The notes below the pieces were generated by a model. The model worked only from the letters and a program-made list of their open reading frames with translations. It did not search any database and was not told the DNA's origin. From Valencia hispanica (lineage: Eukaryota; Chordata; Actinopteri; Cyprinodontiformes; Valenciidae): DNA of 64,000 nucleotides. Made by a program: the position numbers and the translations under genes. Positions 1 to 11,793 of this stretch are shown in pieces. Numbering within the stretch: position 1 is the first letter of the stretch; the number at the start of each line of letters is the position of its first letter. The stretch covers positions 27,463,501-27,527,500 of the forward strand of contig OY747705.1 of assembly GCA_963556495.2 (NCBI GenBank), written 5' to 3'.

Positions 1-779
1 TTTTCACCCGACCCCCTCTTGGCTTTCTTCCGCTTTTGCAATACCCCTCCATTGATTTAACAACCAGGGACCCCACTATTGTTTGAAAACTTTCCAACCA
101 TTTCTTATTCATTTGTCTGGATTCTGCAGTTACAATCTCAATCGTTACAGAAATCTGGGTCTTGGTCCTCCAGTTGCTGAATTTCATGCACAGAAATAAG
201 TCTTTTGATATTTGAATTTGAAGTTGCCTAATCAATAAAGATGCACTGATCAGAATTTTGTAACTGATTTACAATTCATGGTTTTTGTGCAGCTTTTACC
301 TCCTAAGGCCAGTTTTTAGCAAAATTTCAGATTTCTATTTAAAGAATATATTATGACCAGAATATTCAAAGTCTACTATTTTAGATTTCCTAATGTGAGT
401 GGTTATTAGTTAATAATAATGGGAACAGGGGTGATGTTACACCATTTGTATGTGACTATAAAACAGGGTTTACTCATATTTTAAAGCAAATACCATATGA
501 TTGTAGATTTTTGCATCTATTGTTTAGGAAACAGCAACATTGGTGAGGCTAGCCTTAAAAAAACAGCAGTCTCTACATTTATTTTAGAGAATGTTGATCC
601 TTACCTTAATTCTGACATTTCCAGAAAGCTACCAGTATTTTTGAATCCAGCATACTCCATAGATGAGAGCGGTTTAAGCCACAACAGGATCAAACAAAGC
701 TACTTCTTCCTCAAACACAAATGAGTGGCTATTAGGCTTATACCCGGTAGAGTTTTTCAAAGGAACAGCATAGTAAGTT
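1..779. other. Non-coding, presumed qsox1 intron
   Basis: AT-rich sequence with no exon, RNA gene or recognisable repeat. A 75-codon open frame at 497-724 has no recognisable domain and no splice context. The stretch lies upstream of the qsox1 3' exons, so it is inferred to be intronic. Confidence 0.45.
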
Positions 780-1238
780 GCAATAAAAATGGTACATGAC
801 TGACGAAGATGACTTCTTGGATTCCCTGGCAGCTCACGCATTTGTGTTTACGAATGTACGTGGCTTTTGCGGGCGCAGCATCATGTCCTTGCACCTTGCC
901 GGTTGCAGCTTACAGCGGTGCTTTGTCGTAATGTAGTCCCAAGTCTAAATCGGCTCCTGTTATTCCTTCATGTTACTTATTATTGTTAGTTGCAATCAAT
1001 ATGATTATTGAGGTCACCAGGAATAATTAGGATCATTGAGTCCTTCTCATCACTTTTGCACACAAAATGCTAGCTATTACCATTCAATTACATTGTTTAT
1101 GCTAAGCTAAAGCAAACAGCCTGCCACCAGATTAGGAGAAAGACTGGGCTGGTTACAAAATGCTTTTTCTCACTTATCTAAATCTGGGGAATATGGCAAC
1201 CGACTAAGTTTCACTTAGGGGTGAAATATCATTTGAAG
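780..1238 (-). mobile_element. Truncated THAP-type DNA transposon (Kolobok/P-like), terminal part
   Basis: Read on the minus strand, this block matches the element at 56802-57775. Shared are a terminal segment resembling GATATTTCACCCCTAAGTG, the phrase on T-cell-like AT-rich sequence ending in AACAGCTAGCATTTTGTGTG-like text, and a block reading GGGACTACATTACGACAAAG followed by AAGGACATGATGC. The transposase part is missing. Because the family resemblance is only by eye, the superfamily is inferred from the THAP domain of the sister copy. Confidence 0.6.
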
Positions 1239-1369
1239 TCCGGCTCTCTCTCTCATTGCCTCCATGAACACACTTATTTTGACATGTTGCAGAAAGTACG
1301 GTTTACATTTAAATAGCTTCCTACATTTCTGTGCTTCTTGTGACTTCATTTTTTTTTTCTTTAAAAGGT

Positions 1370-1500
1370 TTTGTGGCCACAATGGCCTTTATTAGCAGTG
1401 GATAGTGCAGAAAGGGGAGAGAAGTGGGGGAAGAGACATTCGGAAAATGTCCACGTGGCAGAATTGAACCTGGGGCAACTCCAATACCAATTATTTATGT
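1370..1500. repeat. Interspersed repeat fragment
   Basis: The segment contains a purine-rich run (gaaaggggagagaagtgggg) followed by text like 'gacattcggaaaatg...ggcagaattgaacctgggg'. A similar fragment in the same orientation occurs at about 35800-35960. I recognise this as a dispersed fish repeat whose end has a tRNA-like 'gaacccggg' phrase, but I cannot name the family. Confidence 0.45.
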
Positions 1501-3110
1501 ATTTTTTTTCCTAATACGTGTCTGACTGGCCCACCTGTCAAGGCTGATCAAGCTGATAATCTGTCAATTCTGGTCACCAGCAGATTTCTTCCTGTATCTC
1601 TACTTATCTATATTTAATATCCCTCTATATACTTAATATAATAACTGTTAGTGGTATCTTAACAAATTATTGTTCCTCATGTAAGAATGGACTTTGATAA
1701 GTAACCCTTCCCCTCTGTGCTCATATGATTTCATTAACCAGAGCTCTGTCATTAACAACCTACTTTGTTAAATCACAATCTTTTGTTTGTGTGTTGTTGA
1801 GCACTGCCTCGCCTCTCTCTTTGGGACAGTTTGTGTTTTGGACAGCAGGACTCAGAAGGACACCTGTCCCTGTGCATGTCTGCTCCCCTGACACTTAAAC
1901 ACTATGCAGCCTGCCCCTCTTCTATCCATCCATCTTTCTTTGGCTGTCGTTCCTCTCTCTTTCCACTCACAGTCCCCTGGGACTCGTAGCCTCTGCTTGA
2001 CAAGCAATAGAGCAGCATCCTTGCTGGATAGCTCCCTTAGGAGACAGCTTTGCCCACACACACAAACACACTCACAGTTCCCAAGTTATTATATGACGGC
2101 AGGTGGCAACCAACCTGACACACGCCAAACACGCTTCCCCTCCTGTACCCCAACCCACCCCCCACAAAGCGACACAGGAACAACCCCTCTGCCTTTGTAA
2201 GGCGGGTCAGCTGTGAGGTGCGCAGCAGAGAGGCTTCATGAATTACAGAATTGGTTGTGTTTGTTTCTGTGAGTGGCGGCGTCTTCCCTGAGGACAAGTG
2301 TACTCCATCTCCCAATCCATACAACTCCTCCTCTCCTGTTGTTCCTGAAGTGGAGCTCTTTAGCAGGCCTCCCCGCCCTGCCTTTTACAGGCAGCCATGC
2401 ATGAAAGATCAGCTATTTGTAAGGCAGCCGGACAATTAATTTAGCTGGCAACAAAGAGGCCCCAGGGCCCTCTGCCTCCCTGCAGCAGCCGAATTAAGAC
2501 TGGTGGCAGCTCAGTCCTGTTGCTGCATGTCAACAGCTGAGACTGAGCCACATTTCTGCAGACAGACCAGCTCTGCAGCAGCCGGCCCAGTTGCCTTCAC
2601 TGGCAGGTATGGATCATTTGTAAGACGCACATTTTTTCAGCTAAGTAGGACTAGCTTGGTCCAAGTTATATCTTTGATATTAAACTAATTTTCTCACATA
2701 GGAAGCAGAAGTCATGAAGAATAGATTTAGACTTTTTCCGCAGTTTTATTTTCTCTACCGGACATCACATTTAGGAAAAAAGTTCACATTAGAACTTTTT
2801 TTCTCCCCGGAAATGTGTTCATGTTAGAAAAGTATGCTGTGTACGCTTTTCTAAATTTTCACATGTAGCATTGCATTTTAAGTACCTGTAGATAAGTGAA
2901 ACTAAACTTGCAGGCAGCAGTGGTGAATCGTGCATCAACTGTTATCATGAGGAAACTTCTTGGAACATATACTTGATGGGACTACAGCTTTGTTTGCCTC
3001 CCTCAGATTTCTACGCACTTCTTACAAAAAGGTTGGCCGGATAGACAACATGTGTGTAGCCAATGTTCCAAACGTGTGTTCCCCCTTCCAGCTCTGCCCT
3101 TCACCAACAT
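1501..3110. other. Non-coding, nothing recognised
   Basis: Moderately GC-rich between 1840 and 2600, where overlapping short open frames on both strands show no family resemblance and no splice signals. No repeat or RNA gene was recognised. Confidence 0.4.
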
Positions 3111-4183
3111 GGTGTTTATTGTTTATTGTTATATTTGGATCCCCATTAGCTCCCACTAAAGTGGTTGCTAGTCTTCCTGAGATCCATCAAAATCACAATA
3201 CAAAAATTCATTTGATCAATACATCAATAAAATCTCTGAAAACTATATGATATAATAGCTGCCATGACACACATTTAGATGGACAGTGCAAATTATACAA
3301 GTATGCAAAATGCAACATCTATTGCACATGCAATTAAAATAATTTAAAACTGAACAAACAAAAATAAAAATAAGTAATACTTTCACTCCTGTAATCTATG
3401 TTTTATTGTTTTCTTAAAAGAAATTAGACTTTTGATTTCCCTGACGCTGGATGGAAGTGAGTTCCACTCTACAGCCCCTCTGTATACAAAAGTTTTCATC
3501 ATAAAATTACATATGGGGCTTGAAATAATCATTATGTTGTTGCTGACTGACCGTGTCACATGCTCATGACCATATCCACTAAATAATATTTTTTCTTTTA
3601 TAAAATTATATGCCTCATTAGCCATGACCTTGTGCATGAGCAACAGAAGGTAATATTTAACTTTTGCCTCTACAGTTGACCAAGATAATTTAATATGCAT
3701 CTCACGCACACTAGTGCGAAAAGAACAGTGCAGAGCTGCTCTGGCTGCTCTATTCTGTGCAATTTGAAGTTTTAATATAAGTGAGACAGAACAAGACTTT
3801 GGACCACATTTTTCAATATAGCAGTTGAACAATATACGGAGCATTTTCTGGACATAGCAATACCCCTGCCCATCTTACTGACAATGTGGTCAATCTGGTC
3901 TGACCAAGATAATAAATTGTCTAGTATAACACCCAGCAGTTTAAATCTGGTAACCTGCTCAACCATATTGCTCTCTATATGCAGATTAAGTAAGGTGATA
4001 CTTGGTAATATGTGTCTTTTGCTAAATATTATACATTTAGTTTTGGAAATATTCAGTAAAAATTTATTCTTTTTCACCCAGTCCACTACTGTTTAACTCA
4101 TGTTGGAGACTCACATTGAGTTCAGATAATTTTGATGCTACAGTGAACAAAGTAGCATCATCAGCATACATAACAACACTAGT
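3111..4183 (-). mobile_element. 5'-truncated non-LTR retrotransposon (LINE) reverse-transcriptase fragment
   Basis: On the minus strand the sequence encodes the C-terminal half of a LINE reverse transcriptase. It begins near 4183 with a YADD catalytic box (MYADDATLF). It continues through KFKLLGVILD-like and LSWSDQIDHIVSKMGRG text, and ends with the LINE C-terminal motif VEWNSLPSSVREIKS near 3420. Two overlapping frames (3772-4086 and 3383-3844) show one frameshift. The 3' UTR near 3120-3180 carries 'GGATCCCCATTAGCT' in reverse complement. The clade is CR1/L2/Rex-like by motif, not proven. It is dead: 5' truncated and frameshifted. Confidence 0.8.
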
Positions 4184-4497
4184 GTGCTGTTGTGTCAGCT
4201 AAAAATATGTTTTTCTATATATTTTTTTATTAAGAAAGGAAGAATAAACATAAAGATGTCATCACAAACCAAATTAACATTTGGACTGATATTTGGTATT
4301 TCTGATTTTTAAAATAAATCTGAAAAAAGAGCAACTTTTTCTCTTTATTTTCACTCTGAAATTGTGCATACTTAATATTAATAGTTTAATAATTTGGCAG
4401 CATCAACAGCATAAACAGGTTAGCTTCATCTTGTCATCAAAACATCATAATAGGCTACTAGTTGAGCAATGCTCACAATGGCTATCTCCATAATCAA
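4184..4497. other. Non-coding, nothing recognised
   Basis: AT-rich stretch between two repeat relics with no feature that I can support. Confidence 0.4.
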
Positions 4498-5035
4498 GAA
4501 TCAGGTTGCGGGGTAAAGGACCCAGAACGGAAACAGACATTTCTGTCCCCATCAACACTCATCAGGTCATTTTGGAAAATCACAAGGCATTCTATGTCCA
4601 GAGGTGAAAGGTCCCTCCAGCAGGATCTGGGTAATACCCTGGGCTCCTCTCCTGCTGGGACATGCCCAGAAAAACCTCCAAAGGAAAGTTATAGGAGACA
4701 ACCTAATTGCGTGACCCCTCCTTAATTATCTCCTTTCAATTCGAAGGAGCAGTGACTCTACTTCAAACTTTCCTCCAAAAGACGTTGCTCATCACCTAAG
4801 GTTGACTCCAGCCGCCCTTGGGAGGAAACTAATTTCAGTCTTTCGTATTTAGGATCCGGTTCTGTCAGTCATGATTCATATCTCATGACCACAGGTGTCA
4901 GTTGAACATGCAAAGCCATGTAAATGGAGAGCTTGGCTGTTTAGCTGAGCTATTTATTCACCCCGACTGGCAGTCAGGAGCAGCACCCACATTACAGCAG
5001 ACAAATTCATCTATCATCTCTTCATCCATCTTTGC
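4498..5035 (+). repeat. Decayed dispersed teleost repeat
   Basis: The sequence resembles a common fish repeat through phrases such as 'ctcctgctgggacatgcccag', 'gaggaaactaatttc' and 'gtcatgattcatatctcatgacc'. It is interrupted by stops and small deletions, and the ORF at 4462-4725 is a chance frame within it. Family assignment (LINE-derived) is tentative. Confidence 0.55.
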
Positions 5036-5505
5036 TCACAATGTCTGTCTCTTGTTTTGAGAAATGCTGATCTGCAACTTGGGATGAAAGTAACTTTATA
5101 GTTTTTCTCCTTTTTTACCATACAATCCTTTTGGCTTGATTGCCCACTACCATTGGAAATACACATTAACTTTCTCAGAAATCTGAAACTATCTAGGCTT
5201 GCCTTAAAAATTATCTAATTATCAGTATTATCTGTCCCTGGGAGTGCTACAAACTATCAGGAACAGGGATTCTGATTAGTTTTTATTTTATATGCAAAGT
5301 TGTATTAAATTTGTAAAACATGTATTTTGGATTTGTTTGTTTTTTTCAGGTTTTTCTTTCCCATCCCATATATACAAATAGATAGATTTACTGTATCTAA
5401 AAAAAGTAAAACAATAAGTTTTGAAGGTATTTTGACACAAGATGGAGAAAAAAAACCAACTGACATTTTTCAAAACTGCATTTTAATGGATGTACAGAAA
5501 TAAAC
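5036..5505. other. Non-coding, nothing recognised
   Basis: AT-rich flank of the Tc1 relic with no exon or repeat that I can identify. Confidence 0.4.
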
Positions 5506-6958
5506 AGGTGAAACTAGAAAAATTTGAATATCGTGCAAAAGTTCATTTATTTCAGTAATTCAACTTAAAGAGTGAAACTAATGTATGATATAGACTCATT
5601 ACATGCAAAGCAAGATATTTCAATGGCTATGTTATGGCTTACAGCTTATGAAAACACAAACTCAAAATCTCAGAAAATTAGAATATTGTGAAAAGGTTAA
5701 ATATTTTAGGCTTAAAGTGTCACACACTAATCAGCTAATTAATTCAAAACACCTACAAAGGGTTCCTCAGCATGTAAATGGTCACAGTCTGGTTCAATAG
5801 GAATCACAATCATGGGGAAGACTGCTGACCTGACAGTTGTGCAGAAAACCATCATTGACATCCTCCACAAGGAGGGAAAGCCTCAAAAGGTCATTGCAAA
5901 AGATGTTGGATGTTCTCAAAGTGCTGTGTCAAAGCACATTAATAGAAAGTTATTTGGAAGGGAAAAGTGTGTAAGAAAAAGGTGCACAAGCAGCAGGGAT
6001 GACCGCAGCCTGGAGAGGATTGTCAGGAAAAGGACATTCAAATGTGTTGGGGACCTTCACAAGGAGGCTGGAGTTAGTGCATCAAGAGCCGCCACACAGA
6101 CGGATCCTGGACATGGGCTTCAAGTGTCGTATTCCTCTTCCCAAGCCGCACCCGAGCAACAAACAACGTCAGAAGCGTCTTACCTGGGCTAAAGAAAAAA
6201 AGAACTGCAAATTTTGCATGTCATTTGGAAACCAACGTTCCAGATTCTGGAGGAAGAATGGAGAGGCACACAATCCAAGATGCTTGAAGTCCAGTGTGAA
6301 GTTTCCACTGTCAGTGTTGATTTGTGGAGCCATGTCATCTGCTGGTGTTGGTCCCCTGTGCTTTATTAAGTCCAGAGTCTACCAGGACATTTTTGAGCAC
6401 TTCATGCTTCGTTCTGCAGACGACCTTAATGGAGATGCTGACTTCATTTTCCACCAGGACTTTGCATCTACCCACACTGCCAAAAGCACCAAAACCTGGT
6501 TCAGTGACCGTGGGATTCCTGTGCTTGATTGGCCAGCACACTAGCCTGACCTGAACCCCATAGAAAAATCTATGGGGCTTTGCTGATAGAAAGATGGGAG
6601 ACATGAGACCAAAAAATGCAGAAGAGCTGAAGGTCGCTATTCAAGCATCCTGGTCTTCCATAACACTTCAGCAGTGCTACAGGCTGATAGCATCCATGCA
6701 ATGCCGCATTGAAGCAGTAATTGATGTACTGAGTACATATGCATGATTATACTCTTCAGAGGTTAAAATCCTTATATTATTGATTTCATGTAATATTCTA
6801 ATATTCTAAGATTTTGAATTTGGGGTTTTCATAGGCTGTAATCCATAATCATCAAAATTATAACAAATAAAGGCTTGAAATATCTCGCTTTGCATATGAG
6901 TCTGTCTCATATTAGTTTCACCTTTTAAATTGGATTACTGAAATAAATGAACCTAATT
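5506..6958 (+). mobile_element. Decayed Tc1-like transposon with long inverted repeats
   Basis: The ends form long imperfect inverted repeats of roughly 200 bp. The left arm reads 'ttcatttatttcagtaattc...agtgaaactaat...atgcaaagcaagatatttcaa...aaaatctcagaaaattagaat'. The same text appears in reverse complement at about 6780-6953. The right tip is truncated relative to the left. A broken transposase lies between them. Confidence 0.85.
5812..6746 (+). pseudogene. Tc1-type transposase pseudogene
   Basis: The N-terminal paired-like helix-turn-helix is readable from MGKTADLT through the KVIAKDVGCSQSAVSKHI region. A frameshift near 6100 moves the reading into a second frame (RRILDMGFKCRIPLPKPHPS...). 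The segment that should carry the first catalytic Asp, the usual DESKF box, is deleted between 'TWAKEKK' and 'FCMSFGNQ'. The second Asp survives (FHQDFASTH), and a stop falls immediately before PDLNPIE. From the second Asp to the Glu I count 34 residues, the classic DD34E spacing. It cannot make active enzyme. Confidence 0.88.
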
Positions 6959-8834
6959 CTAAGGCATATTAATGATACAGAAAATAAAGTTTAGGGAAAT
7001 TTAAAATCCCCCACAATATACACAACCTTGCCAAACTACCTGAAATTAGCATTAAAATAAACACCTGAAAAAATACAAAAGTCAGCAGACCCAAGATGGT
7101 TAAAATGTTCCCCACTAGATTTTGGTACATTGCCCTCATGTCAATCATCAAAGTAATGAGGATTATTGTGTAACTTCTGAGCTGATTCTTAAGTTTTTGG
7201 CTCTGGACATCAATCGCCCGTCCTGGCAGTCATCTACATCATTACGCATTACTCTGTGGTGTAATTGATTCCTGCTCGTCAGTTTAGTGCTGATGAAGCT
7301 AGTTTGATGATGCATATTTATGAAAATGTTGCCCGGATCTGACAGCCTCTCAGCAACAGGCCTCTGTGCCACTATCAATGTAGCTGGAGTCACTAAAGTC
7401 CCTGTGTTCCCTAACACGGCACCTTATTAGAATAAGGGCGGAGGTGTGGAGGCATATATGTGAACAAACACCTCCTAAAAAGCAGCACATATATACATGC
7501 ATTCATACTAGCAGCCGTCAATCCAAGATACAATAAAATTGATCTATCCTTTATGTAAAGCACTGTATGCAGAGTACGTACACACATGACTGAGATTAAT
7601 CTGGAGGTGGTGGAGGATGTAAATTGACAGTGCTGTAAAGTGACAGACCTGCTGCTACTCTGCTCATTCTCCTTTCTCACACACACACACACACATACAC
7701 AAACATACACACAATGGCCTGTTGGTGACAAGCAATTTATTACTGGATGCTACCCTCATAGTGTGTGCTCTATGTGTCCTTGTGAATATTCGTGCAGATG
7801 GCTTCCTTTTAAGCCTGATATAATATTTTTTTTTTTTGCATGTGAGCTCTCATGTTTGTTGTGCTGGTCTGGTTGCAGGGGCGCCAATAAATGGATGAGG
7901 GTGCAGGTGGGCAGCAGTTACATACAAGAAAAAGAGAAAGTTTCCAATTCATTAGAGGGGCAGCTCTTGCTTGAGTTTCTGTCGCTCCCATCTTCAATTT
8001 GAAGATTAGGGTTTGCTTTCAGGGGTCTGGAGAGGAACATGACAGGTGGTTCGGAGCACAGAGGTCTTGCCGCTTGAAAACAGCGAATCCGTGTGTTTGT
8101 CTGAGGGGGGAAGCTGTCCACTTTGGTAACATCTATTATCTCACCATCCCTCCCACTGGGACACCCCCAGAAGCCCATCGATCATTGTTAGACCCTGTCA
8201 TATGAACACACTCACAAGAAGCGCACACAAACACACAATATCAATCCACAGATTACATGCAGACAAACGCTGACGGGTGATTTACATATACACACTCAAA
8301 CGGATACATTCACATATGCATATGGGCACTTAGTTTTTACAAGCACCGGGATAAGATCTAATGGGTTCACCACAGATTGCATCCATTCCCCAATGCACGT
8401 AAATCCTTCAGTCAACAAGAAGTGGAAAAGAGGTGACAATAGACGAAGCAGCTGTCTGGAAACACAAACTGTATTTTTGGCTTTTTCTATCTGCAGTTGT
8501 TGTGATATTTTTTGTTTTTTCAGAGTAAAACAGCAGTTGTATGATTAAAAAATTTTAAACTTAGAATGATGTATGTCCAAAAACATTCTAAGTTTAGTTT
8601 TGTATAGACTAGATCTGTATACGATGTTCTGTGGTAACGATTAAATAATTGTCACCCGTAAACTGTAAATTCAGAATAACTGCCTTTAACTAAAAGTGCA
8701 AATTGATCAGTTCTTTGCTCAAAATACTTACACAACAAGGCTTTTATACTAAGAAATGCTAAAAGCACAAAAATTTACAGGAATGTGGCATTGGTGGTGC
8801 AACTGTTAGAAATGTTGCCTCTTTTCTGTTTGAG
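6959..8834. other. Non-coding, presumed qsox1 intron
   Basis: Contains a short (CA)n run at 7678-7712 and a poly-T run near 7830. Short overlapping open frames at 7640-8205 have no domain and overlap simple sequence. No gene recognised. Confidence 0.4.
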
Positions 8835-9095
8835 TATGCATGGTTTCCCTAATGCATGCATGGATCTTTTCTTGGTACTTTGGCTTCCTCCCACAGTCCA
8901 AAAACATGCATTTTAGTTTAACTGAATTGCACTTGGGTCTTATTGCACTTGAATCTAAGTATGTGCATGCAGACTTGCCTGTCTCTGTGTTGCCCTTTAA
9001 TGAACTGTCGACCTATCCAGAGAGAACCTTTACTCTCACTTGGTTGAGCAGTAGTCCAAAGATTCAGCAGGAGTAAAAAATGGATTAATGAATAA
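8835..9095 (+). repeat. Decayed dispersed fish repeat
   Basis: Phrases such as 'ggcttcctcccacagtccaaaaacatgcattttag', 'ttgcctgtctctgtgttgccc' and 'gaactgtcgacctatccag' match a common teleost repeat that normally ends in a (TGGA)n-type tail. Here the tail has decayed to 'aaaatggattaatgaa'. Internal divergence is high. Confidence 0.6.
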
Positions 9096-9414
9096 AATGA
9101 TTAATGAATCAATACAAATGCATTTTAGTGCCTTGAGGAAAGACTTGTTCCTCAAGAAATTATAGAAGAGGACTTACTCGTGGGTAATTCAGTGACCGGA
9201 GTAGGTCCCTTATTATGATACCTTTGCTGCAAATAAGTCCGTAAAAACTGACAAGAAATGATCTTCAGTTTCTAACATTAAAAGCATCACAATCCCAAAG
9301 ACTGAATTTCATAGAGAAATGTGTTTTACAATCAAATAAGGAATAAAAAGATAACATGGTCAGTGTAAAACCTGATCTATAAAAACTTGATTCAAAACTC
9401 TTTCTAAACTTCAG

Positions 9415-10165
9415 GCCAGAGGTGGGACAAAGTCATTGTTTTGCAAGTCACAAGCAAGTCTCAAGTCTTTGTCCTCGAGTCCCGAGTCAAGTCGAGTCAA
9501 AGATGAGGCAAGTCCTGAGTCGAGTCAAGAGTCAAAAGTCAAAGCCAACAAGTCTCAAGTCAAGTCAAAAGTCCTACCATTTTAGTTTCGTCATTTTCAA
9601 GTCCTCTTACCACAGAAATAAATTTATACAAATCATGCATGTCTGTAAGATTTGTATTTATTTAAACCTCTATTTATACAATAACATTAATCAAATACAG
9701 TAAAAAAACTGAAAATTTAATTTTCACAAAAAAATGCTTGTATTTCAACAGCATATTGCACTAACAATGCACAGCAGCTTCAGTCCTGTATTGTATTGAC
9801 CTCATATTGCAAAACAGTTTAACTTTCAAATAGACACGGGTCCTTTTAACCTAAACTTTTTTAATCATGTCATCAATAAAATCCTCTCCCGTCAAAATAA
9901 TCACTTCTGAAAAACTGGACCAACCTGATAATATAATTGGAATGCCTCCATGGCGTGTAAAAAATTTTCCCCCAGTTTTCATGGGAGGTAGCAAGTCTTC
10001 TCAAGTCAAAAGGCGCACGTCCAAGTAAAGTCACGAGTCATTGATGTTAAAGTCCAAGTCGAGTTGCAAGTCTTTGTACATTTTATCAAGTCGAGTCTGA
10101 AGTCATCAAATTCATGACTCCAGTCTGACTCGAGTCCAAGTCACATGACTCGAGTCATGACCTCT
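9415..10165. repeat. AAGTC/GAGTC-rich interspersed repeat
   Basis: Both ends (9420-9575 and 10000-10160) are dense in AAGTC and GAGTC pentamers, e.g. 'caagtctcaagtc' and 'cgagtcaagtcgagtc'. The middle, about 9600-9985, is ordinary AT-rich sequence. The pentamers run in the same orientation at both ends, so this is not a simple inverted-repeat element. I recognise it as a recurrent fish repeat but cannot classify it. Confidence 0.6.
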
Positions 10166-10568
10166 TCAGGCGAGCTGAAATCTGCAGCTGCTCTAAAGGC
10201 TTTTCGGTCATTTTTTTAAATATGTTGGAACATTTTGACCAAATATTACAATTCTCCATTACAGTTCAGCATTAGATTTTAAACTATTTTCTTTTTGGTG
10301 GGAGCCATCATTGGTGTCTTCCCATATAAGAAATTAACATGCTGTTGATTGATTTTTTTTTTTAAGCTCCAGTAATGGGAGATGGTATATTATTGCAATT
10401 TAAATTAAAATAAATACATAAATTGAGGGGGAAAAGAAAGTGTTGATAAAAAATAAGTCTATGTTTTACCAGATTAGAAATATTGATATACTGTCACAAA
10501 TTCTCCTCTTTTCTTCGGTGTATAACTAAGATACTGTTCAACATAAACACTGTGTTTATTCCCACCAG

Positions 10569-10730
10569 GTGCATTGAGTGAAGACCCCCTCTTCCCAAAG
10601 ATCCAGTGGCCGTCCCCGGAAATGTGTCCATCCTGCCACACGGTGAAGGATGATGGAGATCATGGCTGGAACAGGGAGCAGGTTCTTCCTTTCCTTGGTT
10701 CCTACTTCTCCTCCAGCAGAATCCTACCAG
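10569..10730 (+). CDS. qsox1: qsox1 penultimate coding exon
   Basis: The exon is flanked by the acceptor 'tttattcccaccag' and the donor 'CCAG|gtacta'. It enters with two bases finishing a Gly codon and leaves with one base of the next codon. It encodes the end of the Erv/FAD region, including the CPSC motif corresponding to the third CxxC of the family. Confidence 0.92.
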
Positions 10731-11793
10731 GTACTATTTAATGTAGTGGGTTTAAAAAAAAAAAAAAAAAAAAAGTTCTGTTAAATTCGAGAGTTTAAAC
10801 AAGTGACAGCTCCAAAACTGTATTGATCAGAACGTTTTAGCTAAACTTGGAATTGCAGATTGCATTGTTGACCAAATTGTTGACCTTATCATAGAAAGAG
10901 AGTACATTACCTATCTGATATTGACAGGTTAAAAGTAGGTAATAATTGTAGAAATTTATTTTTCTCTTTCAGATTATCTTGAGAATGAAGATAAGGTCTT
11001 GGAAAAGCAGAGGGCAAAACATTCCCATCAACTGCAAGATTTCTTTGCTCAAAAACGTTTAGAGAGAATAACTAGGGAGGCCTTGAACCCCAATGCACCT
11101 TCCCCTCCATCACCTGTGCAAGAGGGGGAGGAAGACAATGGAACCCAAGAGGAAGAAGAGGGACCACAGGATGAAATGGAAGCATACGAAGAGGACAACG
11201 AAGGTGGGGAGGAAAATCCAGCAGCTCGCGAGATGGAGGACAAATCATCCGAACCGACATCCTGGACCAAAACTAAATTAGAAGATGTCGGTGGCCGACA
11301 GCAGGCTCACAGGATACCGAGCATCATCGGAATGAGGCTGCGGCAGCGTCATCGGCAGGAAGACATCGTCGATCTCGACTTGTTTGTGAACCAGCATTTC
11401 AAGGCTAAAGCTCTGCAAGTGGCTGCTTCCAGCCGGGTTAAGCAACGCACCCTGCAAACGAAGGTAGAGCAAGAGCCCCGCCCAGCGTTCAGCCTCGGCA
11501 TGGAGCTGGACGCAGGACTCGGCATGCTGGGCCTGCAGCCCATAGACGCGGACCTTGAGCTGAATTTCATTCGCCAGAGAAAGGGGCTCAAAAAACGAGA
11601 ACTGACAGGGCAGTACTTTAGAAGGGAGGCTGAGTTGACCCACTGGATGTCTGTGTTTAGCATTGGTTTCTCAAATGTAGACATTAGCTTATGTGTCATT
11701 CTTTATGCTCTGTCTTTCACGTGTCTTCTAGCCGTGTATGTTTTCTTTAAAAACCGCCTCAGGAGACGGAGGGTAAAAGTAGCTCTGCCTTGA
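10569..11793 (+). CDS. qsox1: Quiescin sulfhydryl oxidase 1, two last coding exons (partial gene)
   Basis: QSOX1 oxidises paired cysteines to disulfides in secretory proteins, passing electrons from a thioredoxin domain to an Erv-type FAD domain and then to oxygen. Only the 3' end is here: exons 10569-10730 and 10973-11793, joined in phase 1, giving about 328 residues. The first exon has the family motif DPLFPKIQWPSPEMCPSC with the distal CxxC; the second begins DYLENEDK. A variable acidic linker follows, rich in Glu. The C terminus is a membrane anchor beginning FSNVDISLCVILYALSF, then a basic tail (NRLRRRRVK), matching the Golgi-anchored long form. The thioredoxin and most of the Erv domain lie left of the window. 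lhx4 follows downstream as in human. Confidence 0.93.
10731..10972 (+). other. qsox1: qsox1 last intron
   Basis: A 242-bp GT-AG intron containing a run of about 20 A at 10754-10774 and a pyrimidine-rich acceptor (tttttctctttcag). Confidence 0.88.
10973..11793 (+). CDS. qsox1: qsox1 terminal coding exon
   Basis: The split Asp codon G|AT restores the frame from the previous exon. The exon is open for 273 further codons to TGA at 11791-11793. Its acidic middle is poorly conserved in the family, while the terminal hydrophobic segment and basic cytosolic tail are recognisable. Confidence 0.92.

Noticed and set aside
1904..2324. Overlapping 95-98 codon frames on both strands
   Set aside because: No domain or conserved motif; low-complexity Ser, Pro and Thr content.
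9415..10165. CRISPR-like or satellite array
   Set aside because: Repeat units are 5-6 bp with no regular spacers; this is a eukaryotic dispersed repeat.
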